Below, in pieces: positions 56,557 through 64,000 of a stretch of DNA of 64,000 nt (its first letter is position 1; each line of letters begins with the position of its first letter). Below the pieces are notes generated by a model. That model saw nothing but the letters and a program-made list of their open reading frames with translations. It made no database searches and was not told the DNA's origin. Origin of the DNA: Bugulina stolonifera (Eukaryota > Bryozoa > Gymnolaemata > Cheilostomatida > Bugulidae); the NCBI GenBank assembly GCA_935421135.1, contig OW285196.1:3763001-3827000 (forward strand), read 5' to 3'. Position numbers and translations under genes: made by a program.

Positions 56557-57614
56557 ATGAAGGTCTACGTGATATTTACTTCTCCCCTCCTCAACCACCA
56601 TCTTTTGGAGGAAAGAGAAAGTTAGTTTTAGCTTCTCCTCCTGGTATTAATGAGAATGATGTTGAGAAGTGGTTGAGAAGTCAAGACGCATACACTCTTC
56701 ATCGCCCGATTAGAATGAAGTTTACAAGGAGAAAAACGTTTGTGAGTGGGATTGGTGAACAACTCCAGGCAGATCTCGTGGATGTGCGTGCGCACAAGGA
56801 CTCAAATGATGGAGTAACATTTTTGCTCACCTGCATAGATGCCTTCTCACGGAAAGCATGGGTCTTTCCTCTTCATTCCAAGTCTGGTCTGGAAGTGTCC
56901 AATGCACTCATCTCTCTATTCGAAAATGAAAGCTTTAGACAAATACAAACTGATAAAGGTAAGGAGTTCCTAAACAGAAGGGTGAGTGAAGTGCTAAAGA
57001 AGTACGGAGTTAGCCATTTCACCTCTGAGAATGAGATCATCAAGGCTGCTCTTGTTGAACGCTTTAATAGAACATTGAGAGGGAAAATTCATCGTCTACT
57101 CACTTATAGAGGAGATGGACGCTACTTAGAAGATGTAGAAGACCTAGTCCAAGGATATAACAACAGTTTTAATAGGTCAATTGGAATGAAACCTAATGAG
57201 GTTGATTACGATAATCAAGAAGAGGTTTGGGTTCGGTTAAATGAGTTCTCACCTAAACGATGGTTAAAGAAAACAAGAGTAAAATACTCACCAGGTGATC
57301 ATGTTCGGATTTCGATGGCTCGTAGTAGCTTTGAGCGAGGGTTCACACCAAACGGGTCAACCGAGATATTCACCATAAAAGCAGTCAAGGCACATACCTC
57401 ACCTCCTGTCTATACACTGGAAGACCTAAACAAAGAAGGAGTAGATGGAACATTCTATGCACAAGAATTGCAACATGTTAACCTACCTGAAATCTTTAGA
57501 GTTGAGAAAGTCATACGTAAACGGAGAAGGAGAGGAAAAGAAGAGAGTTTCGTGAAATGGAGTGGTTATCCCTCTTCATTTAATAGTTGGATAGATTCTA
57601 GTCAGTTTGTGTAA
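56544..57614 (+). CDS. retroviral-type integrase with C-terminal chromodomain
   Basis: A 356-aa homologue of the element 1 integrase. The acidic triad is Asp77 (LQADLVDV), Asp137 (IQTDKGKEF) and Glu172 (LVERFNRTL). The C-terminal chromodomain starts near residue 318 (FRVEKVIRKR) and ends NSWIDSSQFV. The N-terminal PPQPPSFGGKRK is shared. The frame is intact, so it could act on its own ends or on related ends such as those of element 2. Confidence 0.93.
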   Translation: MDDIDEGLRDIYFSPPQPPSFGGKRKLVLASPPGINENDVEKWLRSQDAYTLHRPIRMKFTRRKTFVSGIGEQLQADLVDVRAHKDSNDGVTFLLTCIDAFSRKAWVFPLHSKSGLEVSNALISLFENESFRQIQTDKGKEFLNRRVSEVLKKYGVSHFTSENEIIKAALVERFNRTLRGKIHRLLTYRGDGRYLEDVEDLVQGYNNSFNRSIGMKPNEVDYDNQEEVWVRLNEFSPKRWLKKTRVKYSPGDHVRISMARSSFERGFTPNGSTEIFTIKAVKAHTSPPVYTLEDLNKEGVDGTFYAQELQHVNLPEIFRVEKVIRKRRRRGKEESFVKWSGYPSSFNSWIDSSQFV

Positions 57615-57626
57615 AATCAAAGGTAG

Positions 57627-57633
57627 TATAAAT
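57627..57633 (+). promoter_or_regulatory. TATA box of the minor capsid gene, element 3
   Basis: TATAAAT 36-42 nt before the ATG at 57669, conserved with 4719-4725 in element 1. Confidence 0.6.
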
Positions 57634-57668
57634 TCGATATGTAAGTTCAGTTTTGCTCACTCTCAAAG

Positions 57669-58415
57669 ATGGCCTTCAATGTCACACTTACCTCAAATGT
57701 ACGCATCGGTGGGAGTGACAAAAACACCAATGCTCACTTCATTACGAAGCTAGCCAAGACATTGAAGCTTCACTCATCACAGTGGGAGGTTGGGTTACTT
57801 GACATTCAGTACCCCGCATCCTGGAGAAATGTGGAAGATGGCTATGTAGTGGTTACGAATACAAAAGATGGAGTCAAACGAAAATGTGAAATCAGGAGTG
57901 GAAGGTATGCTTCCATGGGTGAACTTTTGAGTGAGATCAATAGAATACTAATAAACTACGACTTAGAAAAAGTAGTGAGCTTTTACTATGATAGTCTACG
58001 GAATGAAACCTTCCTCATGTTGAGAGAACAGGAACACTCTGTCATGATGTCACGTGATGTTGCGTGGGTGTTGGGATTCGAACCTGATGTAGAATATGCT
58101 GCGGAAATCAACAGGAGTCAAAACCCTCCAGACATCAATGCTGGTTTCACATCCCTCTATGTCTACTCCTCCGTAGTCTCACCAAGACATGTTGGAGATA
58201 GTCTAGTCCCCCTACTTCGCACAGTTCCTATAACAGAGAGTGAAAGAAATAGCACCGTTTTCTTTGAGTTTTCGAATGTTCAATACTCTCCAGTGTCTAA
58301 TACAAGCACAGACCTCATCGAGGTAGATATAAGACGTGATGATGGAGAAAGGGTCTCATTTCGCAGTGGAAAGGTTGTGCTGACGGTTCGTTTCAGACCG
58401 CGTGGGGAGAAATAA
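57669..58415 (+). CDS. minor capsid protein (penton-like), element 3
   Basis: A 248-aa homologue of the element 1 protein, with FNVTLTSN at the start, SSQWEVGLLDIQYPASW near residue 38 and INAGFTSLYVYSSVV in the second half. It is expected to form the vertices of the capsid. It is followed after one base by the basic-protein gene. The conserved TATA box suggests its own transcript start. Confidence 0.85.
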   Translation: MAFNVTLTSNVRIGGSDKNTNAHFITKLAKTLKLHSSQWEVGLLDIQYPASWRNVEDGYVVVTNTKDGVKRKCEIRSGRYASMGELLSEINRILINYDLEKVVSFYYDSLRNETFLMLREQEHSVMMSRDVAWVLGFEPDVEYAAEINRSQNPPDINAGFTSLYVYSSVVSPRHVGDSLVPLLRTVPITESERNSTVFFEFSNVQYSPVSNTSTDLIEVDIRRDDGERVSFRSGKVVLTVRFRPRGEK

Positions 58416-58416
58416 C

Positions 58417-58827
58417 ATGGCCCCTCGCATAGTTCCATATTTTCCTGATGAGTCAGGTGAGATGTATGAAGACTATTATGCAAACCAGGTGGGAGAGGGA
58501 ATGAGTGTGTACAGGGGAAAACCTATTATGACGGGTAATGGGATCGGCTCACTCTTTTCTGGACTGGCCCGAGGGGTCCTTCCCATGCTAAAGAATGGTG
58601 CCAAAACTATTGGGAAAAAGCTATTGACTACTGGAGCTTCGGTTCTGGGAGATGTAATCAAGGGAGAGAACTTCAAATCCTCTGCAGCAAAACGTTTTCG
58701 TGAAGCTGGTGGGGATCTTCTAGGTGATGTAGAAGATGAATTACGTGAACCACCTGCCAAACGTGCACGAGTTAGTCAAAAGTCTACAAAGAAAAAGCGT
58801 AAAGGAAGAAAAACAGTTTTTGACTAA
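58417..58827 (+). CDS. small basic virion protein, element 3
   Basis: A 136-aa protein beginning MAPRIVPYF. It has the same three parts as in element 1: acidic start, GIGSLFSGLARGVLP amphipathic middle, and a Lys-rich end, KKKRKGRKTVFD. Probably a core or membrane-active virion protein. Confidence 0.75.
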   Translation: MAPRIVPYFPDESGEMYEDYYANQVGEGMSVYRGKPIMTGNGIGSLFSGLARGVLPMLKNGAKTIGKKLLTTGASVLGDVIKGENFKSSAAKRFREAGGDLLGDVEDELREPPAKRARVSQKSTKKKRKGRKTVFD

Positions 58828-58839
58828 ATGAAAGATAAA

Positions 58840-58847
58840 TATATAAT
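58840..58847 (+). promoter_or_regulatory. TATA-like box of the major capsid gene
   Basis: TATATAAT 86-93 nt before the ATG at 58933. Element 1 has a TATATATA run at a similar distance before its major capsid start. Confidence 0.45.
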
Positions 58848-58932
58848 CCGCACCTAGACTCACCACTCCCCACTCTTAGACAAGCGACTGTAGGAGCAAG
58901 TACTAGATGGAACAACTCTCACACTATCGAAC

Positions 58933-60279
58933 ATGTCCGTCACACATCGAGCCATCTCTCTCTCCAAGGTTTCTGAAGACTCTCCAGACACGGTTGACTC
59001 CAGTTTTGACTTATTTGCCACTCCGCCAACTCATACTAGCGTGCTCAGAGGTGAGTGGGTACCTTTGGCTCCTGTTACGGACTCCCCTGATGGCACTATT
59101 GAATTTAACATCCCGCCCGCAGACGAACTCTACACAGATCTATCAAGGTCTTACTTACACACCACAGTAAAGGTGAGCAAGGCTGATGGAAGCGTACTAC
59201 CTGCGGAAGAACAACTAAAGGTTGTTCCAGGGGACAATTTTATGCACAGTCTCTTTTCTTCTGCTACTGTTCAACTGGCTGGGCAAGATGTTGAGTATGA
59301 ACCAAACTATGGACATAAAGCTTATGTCGAGAATCTCCTAAACTATGGTAAAGATGCTAAGAGCACATATATGAAAGTTGGGAGTGGGTGGATGGAGGAT
59401 GAAGGAACTGGAGAAGACTATGATGGTATACCTCCCGAAGTGGTTGAAAAAAGAAAGAAACTTATAGCCACAAGTAAAGAGATGAGCTTCTATGGGAGAC
59501 CTAGGTTGAGTATGTTTTCTCAAGGAAGACTTATTCCACCAGGAGTTCGCTCTCGCCTTACTCTACAACGTGCTATTCCACAAATGGCCCTCTTAGCAGA
59601 AACAGACAACCCTGCAGGAGGGGCGAAGATTTCTATAACTAAGACAGAATTGTGGATTCGACGTGTACAAGCCAATCCGGCCTTACAAAAAGCACAAATG
59701 GATGTTTGGGTTGTGCAACAAGAGTCTATAAAACTACCAATTGACCGAATAAAAACTCATTTCCACGTCATCCCTGCTGGACACCAGTCAGTGAGAGTAA
59801 ACTTTGATCAAGCGGGACAGAAGCCAAACAGAGTCTTTGTCGGACTAGTCAACCATACTGCAAAGAGTGGAACGTATAAGCAAAATCCCTTCAAATTTGG
59901 ACATAACAATCTAAGTTCATTAGAACTACTAATTGATGGAACACCGGTGACCCGAAGATATGAACCAAACTTTGCAAGTGGAAAGTTTGCTCGTGAATTC
60001 ATGAATTTGTTCACTGTCACAAATACATCCGATGCTGACACAGGGAATGAGATCTCCCCTAGCAAATACAAGTCCTGCGCTGCTCTCTACGCCTTTGACA
60101 TTTCAGGAGATTTGTGTGATGACAACTTTCACTTGTTATCAAATGGGAGTCTATCTATTAATCTAGCATTTGCTAATCAAACTCAAAATACACTTGGACT
60201 GTTTGTATACGAAGAAAAAGATGACATTATCTACTTGAATGCAAATCACGAAGTATCTATGGTAGCCGGGATGATGTAA
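58933..60279 (+). CDS. major capsid protein (hexon-like), element 3
   Basis: A 448-aa homologue of the element 1 major capsid protein, alignable over the whole length. Shared blocks include SFDLFATPPTHTSVLRGEW, GDNFMHSLFS, FYGRPRLS, RVQANPALQKAQMDVW and NHEVSMVAGMM at the end. The double jelly-roll fold is inferred from the family. The frame is intact. Confidence 0.9.
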   Translation: MSVTHRAISLSKVSEDSPDTVDSSFDLFATPPTHTSVLRGEWVPLAPVTDSPDGTIEFNIPPADELYTDLSRSYLHTTVKVSKADGSVLPAEEQLKVVPGDNFMHSLFSSATVQLAGQDVEYEPNYGHKAYVENLLNYGKDAKSTYMKVGSGWMEDEGTGEDYDGIPPEVVEKRKKLIATSKEMSFYGRPRLSMFSQGRLIPPGVRSRLTLQRAIPQMALLAETDNPAGGAKISITKTELWIRRVQANPALQKAQMDVWVVQQESIKLPIDRIKTHFHVIPAGHQSVRVNFDQAGQKPNRVFVGLVNHTAKSGTYKQNPFKFGHNNLSSLELLIDGTPVTRRYEPNFASGKFAREFMNLFTVTNTSDADTGNEISPSKYKSCAALYAFDISGDLCDDNFHLLSNGSLSINLAFANQTQNTLGLFVYEEKDDIIYLNANHEVSMVAGMM

Positions 60280-60284
60280 AAAGA

Positions 60285-60812
60285 ATGGATACATTCTCAA
60301 TCTCGAATATTCTATCTGATGATAAACTCTCATCAACCTCCTTTAGAGGGGTTATGCCAAGGGATCACTTCTTAGACTCCTTCTCCCCATCTGGATCTTT
60401 TGTTTTCAACACTCAAACAAGTGAGAAAAGTGGCGAGCATTGGATCTCTGTTTTTTCGAATGGAAAAGAAATAGAGTATTTCGACTCCTATGGACTCCCC
60501 CCTTCTATTTATCCTGATGTGGGTAAGATGTTACAACAATGGGGAATACCAATAGTATGGAATGGAGAGTGTCTACAAGAAGAGAGTACTAACGTGTGTG
60601 GAGACTACTGCATCTTGTTCTGTCTCCTTCGAGCTCGAGGGTGGAGTATGGAGGGAATAATTACACGGCTAAGCAGAGTAGAAGGAAGAGTTCGAGATCA
60701 TTCTATAAGAGCTCTATTACAACGTTTATACTATAATAAAAGAAATAATACTTTCCCACTCACAACGCATGTAAACAATATTATGCTTTTTTCACCTTTT
60801 CACTTTGACTAG
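60285..60812 (+). CDS. adenain-like cysteine protease, element 3
   Basis: A 175-aa protein with His52 (GEHWISVF), Asp67 (YFDSYG), Gln98 (GECLQE) and Cys105 (NVCGDYC), the same positions as in element 1. It starts 5 nt after the major capsid stop and is the last rightward gene. A polyadenylation signal follows at 60933. Confidence 0.9.
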   Translation: MDTFSISNILSDDKLSSTSFRGVMPRDHFLDSFSPSGSFVFNTQTSEKSGEHWISVFSNGKEIEYFDSYGLPPSIYPDVGKMLQQWGIPIVWNGECLQEESTNVCGDYCILFCLLRARGWSMEGIITRLSRVEGRVRDHSIRALLQRLYYNKRNNTFPLTTHVNNIMLFSPFHFD

Positions 60813-60906
60813 AGAGAAATACTTCACCTTACGTATAATTCGTTTTTATCTTACCTGCATTCTTTTTTTTCTTTGCTTTTTAGATTTCTGCTTGATTCTT
60901 GATTCT

Positions 60907-60912
60907 TTTATT
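60907..60912 (-). terminator. polyadenylation signal, leftward gene
   Basis: AATAAA on the minus strand, about 75 nt after the stop of the 86-aa gene. Confidence 0.5.
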
Positions 60913-60932
60913 TTTTCTCTATTTATCTTCGT

Positions 60933-60938
60933 AATAAA
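60933..60938 (+). terminator. polyadenylation signal, rightward late cluster
   Basis: AATAAA about 120 nt after the protease stop. Together with 60907-60912 it makes a compact convergent end for both strands. Confidence 0.55.
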
Positions 60939-60985
60939 ACAATACTGCTGAAGAAAGCTGCATCTTTTCTATCTTGGAATAATAC

Positions 60986-61246
60986 TCATCCATGGGTTGT
61001 TGTGGTCTCGCCCCTATCCGAGGCCCGCTCCGGGGAGGACGGAGAGTCCGCCATGTTAGAAAGATCCTTTCGGGCAAGACTCCCCACTCCTATTATTTTC
61101 CCCTTCTTCCGTGCCTCTTTTAACGCATCCACCTCTTCTTTCCTCTTCTGACTGCACTCTTCTTCTTCAATAATTCCATCCATTTGTGAGTCCGTTAAGC
61201 CCGCAAATAACTCTTCTTGGTTTTGGACTATGTTGTCAGTATCCAT
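60986..61246 (-). CDS. 86-aa relative of the element 2 acidic protein
   Basis: Starts at the ATG at 61246 (MDTDNIVQNQ). An upstream in-frame Met lies before the TATA box and is not used. The core GLTDSQMDGIIEEEECSQKR and LARKDLSNMADSP line up with LTDAELVQMIEYEEESQKR and AGRKELSSMLQFP of element 2 exon 1. The acidic tract and the OB-like exon 2 are absent. It has its own TATA box and polyadenylation signal. The function is unknown; the shared core points to a common partner. Confidence 0.65.
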   Translation of the reverse strand: MDTDNIVQNQEELFAGLTDSQMDGIIEEEECSQKRKEEVDALKEARKKGKIIGVGSLARKDLSNMADSPSSPERASDRGETTTTHG

Positions 61247-61308
61247 CGATAATGTACTATTGTAGTAGTGTGCTGAACTTTGAATGCTGAGACTGTGATC
61301 CCACTCTC

Positions 61309-61316
61309 CCTTTATA
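61309..61316 (-). promoter_or_regulatory. TATA box of the leftward gene
   Basis: TATAAAGG on the minus strand, about 65 nt before the ATG at 61246, next to the minisatellite, as in element 2. Confidence 0.6.
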
Positions 61317-61360
61317 CAACTGCTCATTTCTTGACTCCTCCCTTTTTTTATCCAATCCCA

Positions 61361-62158
61361 ATGTGACCCGATGCACCCCGATGTGAATCCGAAGCCTCCC
61401 GATGTGAATCCGAAGCCTCCCGATGTGAATCCGAAGCCTCCCGATGCATCCCGATGTGAATCCGAAGCCTTCCGATGCATCCCGATGTGATTCCGAAGCT
61501 TCCCGATGCATCCCGATGTAATTCCGAAGCTTCCCGATGCATCCCGATGTGATTCCGAAGCTTCCCGATGCATCCCGATGTGATTCCGAAGCTTCCCGAT
61601 GCATCCCGATGTGATTCCGAAGCTTCCCGATGCATCCCGATGTGATTCCGAAGCCTCCCAATGTGAATTGACACATCGGGATGCATCGGGAAGCTTCGGG
61701 ATGCATCGGGAAGCTTCGGGATGCATCGGGAAGCTTCGGGATGCATCGGGAAGCTTCGGAATCACATCGGGAAGCTTCGGAATCACATCGGGATGCATCG
61801 GGAAGCTTCGGATTCACATCGGGATGCATCGGGAAGCTTCGGAATCACATCGGGATGCATCGGGAAGCTTCGGAATCACATCGGGATGCATCGGGAAGCT
61901 TCGGAATCACATCGGGTTGCATCGGGAAGCTTCGGATTCACATCGGGATGCATCGGGAAGCTTCGGAATCACATCGGGATGCATCGGGAAGCTTCGGAAT
62001 CACATCGGGATGCATCGGGAAGCTTCGGAATCACATCGGGTTGCATCGGGAAGCTTCGGAATCACATCGGGATGCATCGGGAAGCTTCGGATTCACATCG
62101 GGATGCATCGGGAAGCTTCGGAATCACATCGGGATGCATCGGGAAGCTTCGGAATCCA
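61361..62158. repeat. strand-switching 31-bp minisatellite of element 3
   Basis: Units of 31 bp. On the left (61361-61668) they read gaagcttcccgatgcatccc. After a turn near 61669 they read the complement, gggatgcatcgggaagcttc, up to 62158. Two variants alternate (gaatcaca / gattcaca). The two halves can fold on each other. Open frames through it are by-products. Confidence 0.92.
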
Positions 62159-64000
62159 CAGGTACTTTAAGGTCACACATTTCAGCCTGAGAGCCTTCCT
62201 TTATGTTATATATAAAACCCTCGGGTCCATTTAAGGACCAGTTTTACTCCTATCAGGACAAATGAGGTATCTTTAGAATTGTATCACAAAGATCTACACC
62301 TTCATTCTTTTAATTTTTTTCTAAAGTTTATACATTTTCTAAAAATAGCAAAAATTGGTATTTACATATATGCGCCCCCGCGTATATAGGGGATTCAATA
62401 ATTTGCATATCTGAGACATATATATATCAACTTGTAGCCCAGATTTAAATCTACAGGTTCATTCTTTTAAAAAATTGAATTAATTCCTAGATTTTCTGTC
62501 AAAGGCAGCAGAAAGTGCTGTTTATTTGAAATCTCTGTATTACACAATAAGAATGGATAATTAATTAACCAGTATGTGGTTACTTGTCAGCCAGTATTAT
62601 TGTTTATGCAGTACGGTTGAATTTCGAGCCAAACAACATCTTGACAAGATGCCAGCCAATCAGATAGTAGCTGCTTGTGATACAGTAGCATTGGTCATAG
62701 GCACTGTGTATATACTCTCTACTTGCTGACTACACTAACACAGCAGTTACATGTACAATGTACTGTAATCTAAACCTTGTACATGTTGAATTCCGACTCC
62801 AATATTGTTGATTTCAATAATAATATATTTTTGCATTTCACCATTGCACATTGCCCATGCACTTTATTTGTAATTACATTGTACATGGATAATGTAACTG
62901 ATAACTAAATGCAGAAATGCTACATTTCATCAGGTCCACTGATAGTGGACAGGTACATGTAAATGTATATGTACAAGTGCATGGATGTTGGTTGTGGGTA
63001 TAGTTTCAGTAATAGTACACAAAACCACTGCATAATACAGCAATAAGGATAAAGCATTCACCCTGCCTCTCGGCCTATTATGCAAACAAATAACACATGC
63101 AAAAGTATTCATGAATAGTTATGACCAACTATTTTGTATAGATTCTATGAGAAAAATTGTCCGAACCACCACAATTTGGACTCGAGTGCTGTGTATAATC
63201 TCAGAATCATTTGAATAAGCTGTCGCTTAGTGTGACAGATCCACCTATATGTACAGTGCGATATACATTATTCACCTAGAAGTACATGCAGGGCTGTAAC
63301 AACCAGGGGGGCAAGGTGGGCATTTGCCACCCCAGAAATCTGTCCAAAAGCAAAATTATGTTGGCGTAAATTCTCCAAAGGTGACCTTTGTACACATTGA
63401 TCACACAGTTATGGGCAGTGTTATAGTCTAAAAGACAGTATAAGCGGCCTGTGATCCTGCATATTTGACTGAAATTTGTTAGAGAACATTTTAAGCTATT
63501 TTTAGTATCTGCTGGGGCAGCTCAATGCTCCGGCCTGGGCTTTTTGCCCCCTCAGCCAAAAATAGTTGTTACAGCCCTGAGTACATGGCACCAATTTAGG
63601 GCTATTTATGACATTAACGACAGTCATTCTGTAGTAGTGTAATATTCAGTGCTGAAAATCTACTATTGTAGCAATGGGACATAGAGTGCACATTAATTGT
63701 ATGTCATCAACAAGCTTCACCCAAGTTTCACAAGATTTTTCTTAAATGTCCATTAACTATAATGAATACTACAATCTGTTGACTAGATATTACAATTTTC
63801 CTTCCAAACAATATGCCTCACTGTTATGTTATCTTTACGTGTAAATCTAGCAGTAGCTTGAAGTCCATGTTTTGCAATGATGACAACTTGGGGTAACCAG
63901 ATGCAAACAATGGAACTCCTTTACCTGCTAGAATTGTAACATAGCATGAACTAAGGCTATCTCATTATTATTCTATTGCTTAGCATCTGCTAGTTAGGAT
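62159..64000. other. DNA right of element 3, no gene seen
   Basis: AT-rich, with TACATGTA words from about 62740 on, like the other host parts. No complement of the element 3 left end was found. It contains the hAT MITE at 63289-63579. Confidence 0.5.
63289..63579. mobile_element. 291-bp hAT MITE
   Basis: Exact 15-bp inverted ends CAGGGCTGTAACAAC and GTTGTTACAGCCCTG with the 8-bp target duplication agtacatg at 63281-63288 and 63580-63587. End motif and duplication length are those of hAT elements. No coding frame. The intact duplication suggests a recent insertion. Confidence 0.92.

Larger units (their letters stand above)
52507..62158 (+). mobile_element. element 3: capsid-encoding Polinton-type element without PolB
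   Basis: The left end AGTAGTATAGTCAGTGCAC resembles the ends of elements 1 and 2 and is preceded by cataac (52501-52506), a possible 6-bp target copy. Ten genes run rightwards from a TATA box at 53179 and one runs leftwards. They include integrase, packaging ATPase, major and minor capsid proteins, basic protein and protease, all with open frames. No polymerase B is seen. The complement of the left end is not found up to 64000, so the right terminus is lost or decayed. The right limit given is the end of the minisatellite; host-type TACATGT words resume at about 62740. Confidence 0.85.

Noticed and set aside
61257..62234. Open frames with SHRDASGSFGITSG-type repeats
   Set aside because: They are translations of the 31-bp minisatellite, whose length is not a multiple of three but lacks stops in several frames.
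63631..63660. agtagtgtaatattcagtgct, resembling an element tip
   Set aside because: It has the orientation of a left end, the similarity stops after about 20 bases, and no second end or target copy is seen.
1..64000. CRISPR arrays and bacterial operons
   Set aside because: The repeats are contiguous minisatellites without unique spacers. Spliced genes, TATA boxes and polyadenylation signals show eukaryotic DNA.

Overview
The window looks like nuclear DNA of an animal, probably a marine invertebrate. Evidence for this is AT-rich non-coding DNA, small GT-AG introns, secreted Ly6/uPAR-type genes, many MITEs and tRNA-derived SINEs, and the palindromic word TACATGTA scattered through the host DNA. 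Sponge or mollusc would fit, but the sequence alone does not settle the phylum. Three large Polinton/Maverick-type (adintovirus-like) endogenous viral elements interrupt the host DNA.

Layout. 1-779: host flank. 780-9815: element 1, about 9.0 kb, complete from end to end, with about 670-bp terminal inverted repeats (TIRs) and a 6-bp target duplication (cctaac). On the minus strand it carries a capsid module: integrase, penton-like minor capsid protein, small basic protein, major capsid protein and adenain-like protease. Its coiled-coil gene is frameshifted. A 1.7-kb strand-switching GC-rich minisatellite stands where its sister element carries the packaging ATPase. 9822-31687: host DNA with three Ly6-type genes (A, B, C). 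B and C lie in a roughly 6-kb segmental duplication. 31688-40464: an 18-bp minisatellite split by element 2 (31849-40331, TSD caccac). Element 2 is a giant inverted repeat with two outward-reading copies of one spliced gene. It has no integrase or capsid genes, but its outermost 30 bp or so match the ends of element 1. 40465-52500: host DNA with Ly6-type genes D and E. From 52507 to about 62158: element 3, whose left end is TIR-like. It has eleven genes: an unknown 434-aa protein, a one-pass membrane protein, the FtsK/HerA-type packaging ATPase, a small glycine-ended protein, a coiled-coil protein, integrase, penton-like protein, basic protein, major capsid protein and protease, plus one convergent gene related to the element 2 gene. 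No right TIR is seen. 62159-64000: host DNA with a 291-bp hAT MITE.

How the parts fit. Integrase plus TIRs explain 6-bp-duplicating insertion. Major and minor capsid proteins, ATPase and protease form the standard capsid-building and packaging set. No element has a recognisable DNA polymerase B, which classical Polintons carry. Element 2 resembles a non-autonomous, palindromic relative that could be moved, and perhaps packaged, in trans. Each element also carries a long minisatellite that flips strand and could fold back. The host Ly6-type genes share one exon plan: a 37-nt signal-peptide exon 1, an exon 2 of 183-186 nt, and phase-1 introns. Paralogue C has a damaged signal-peptide exon, and B seems to use a GC-AG intron.
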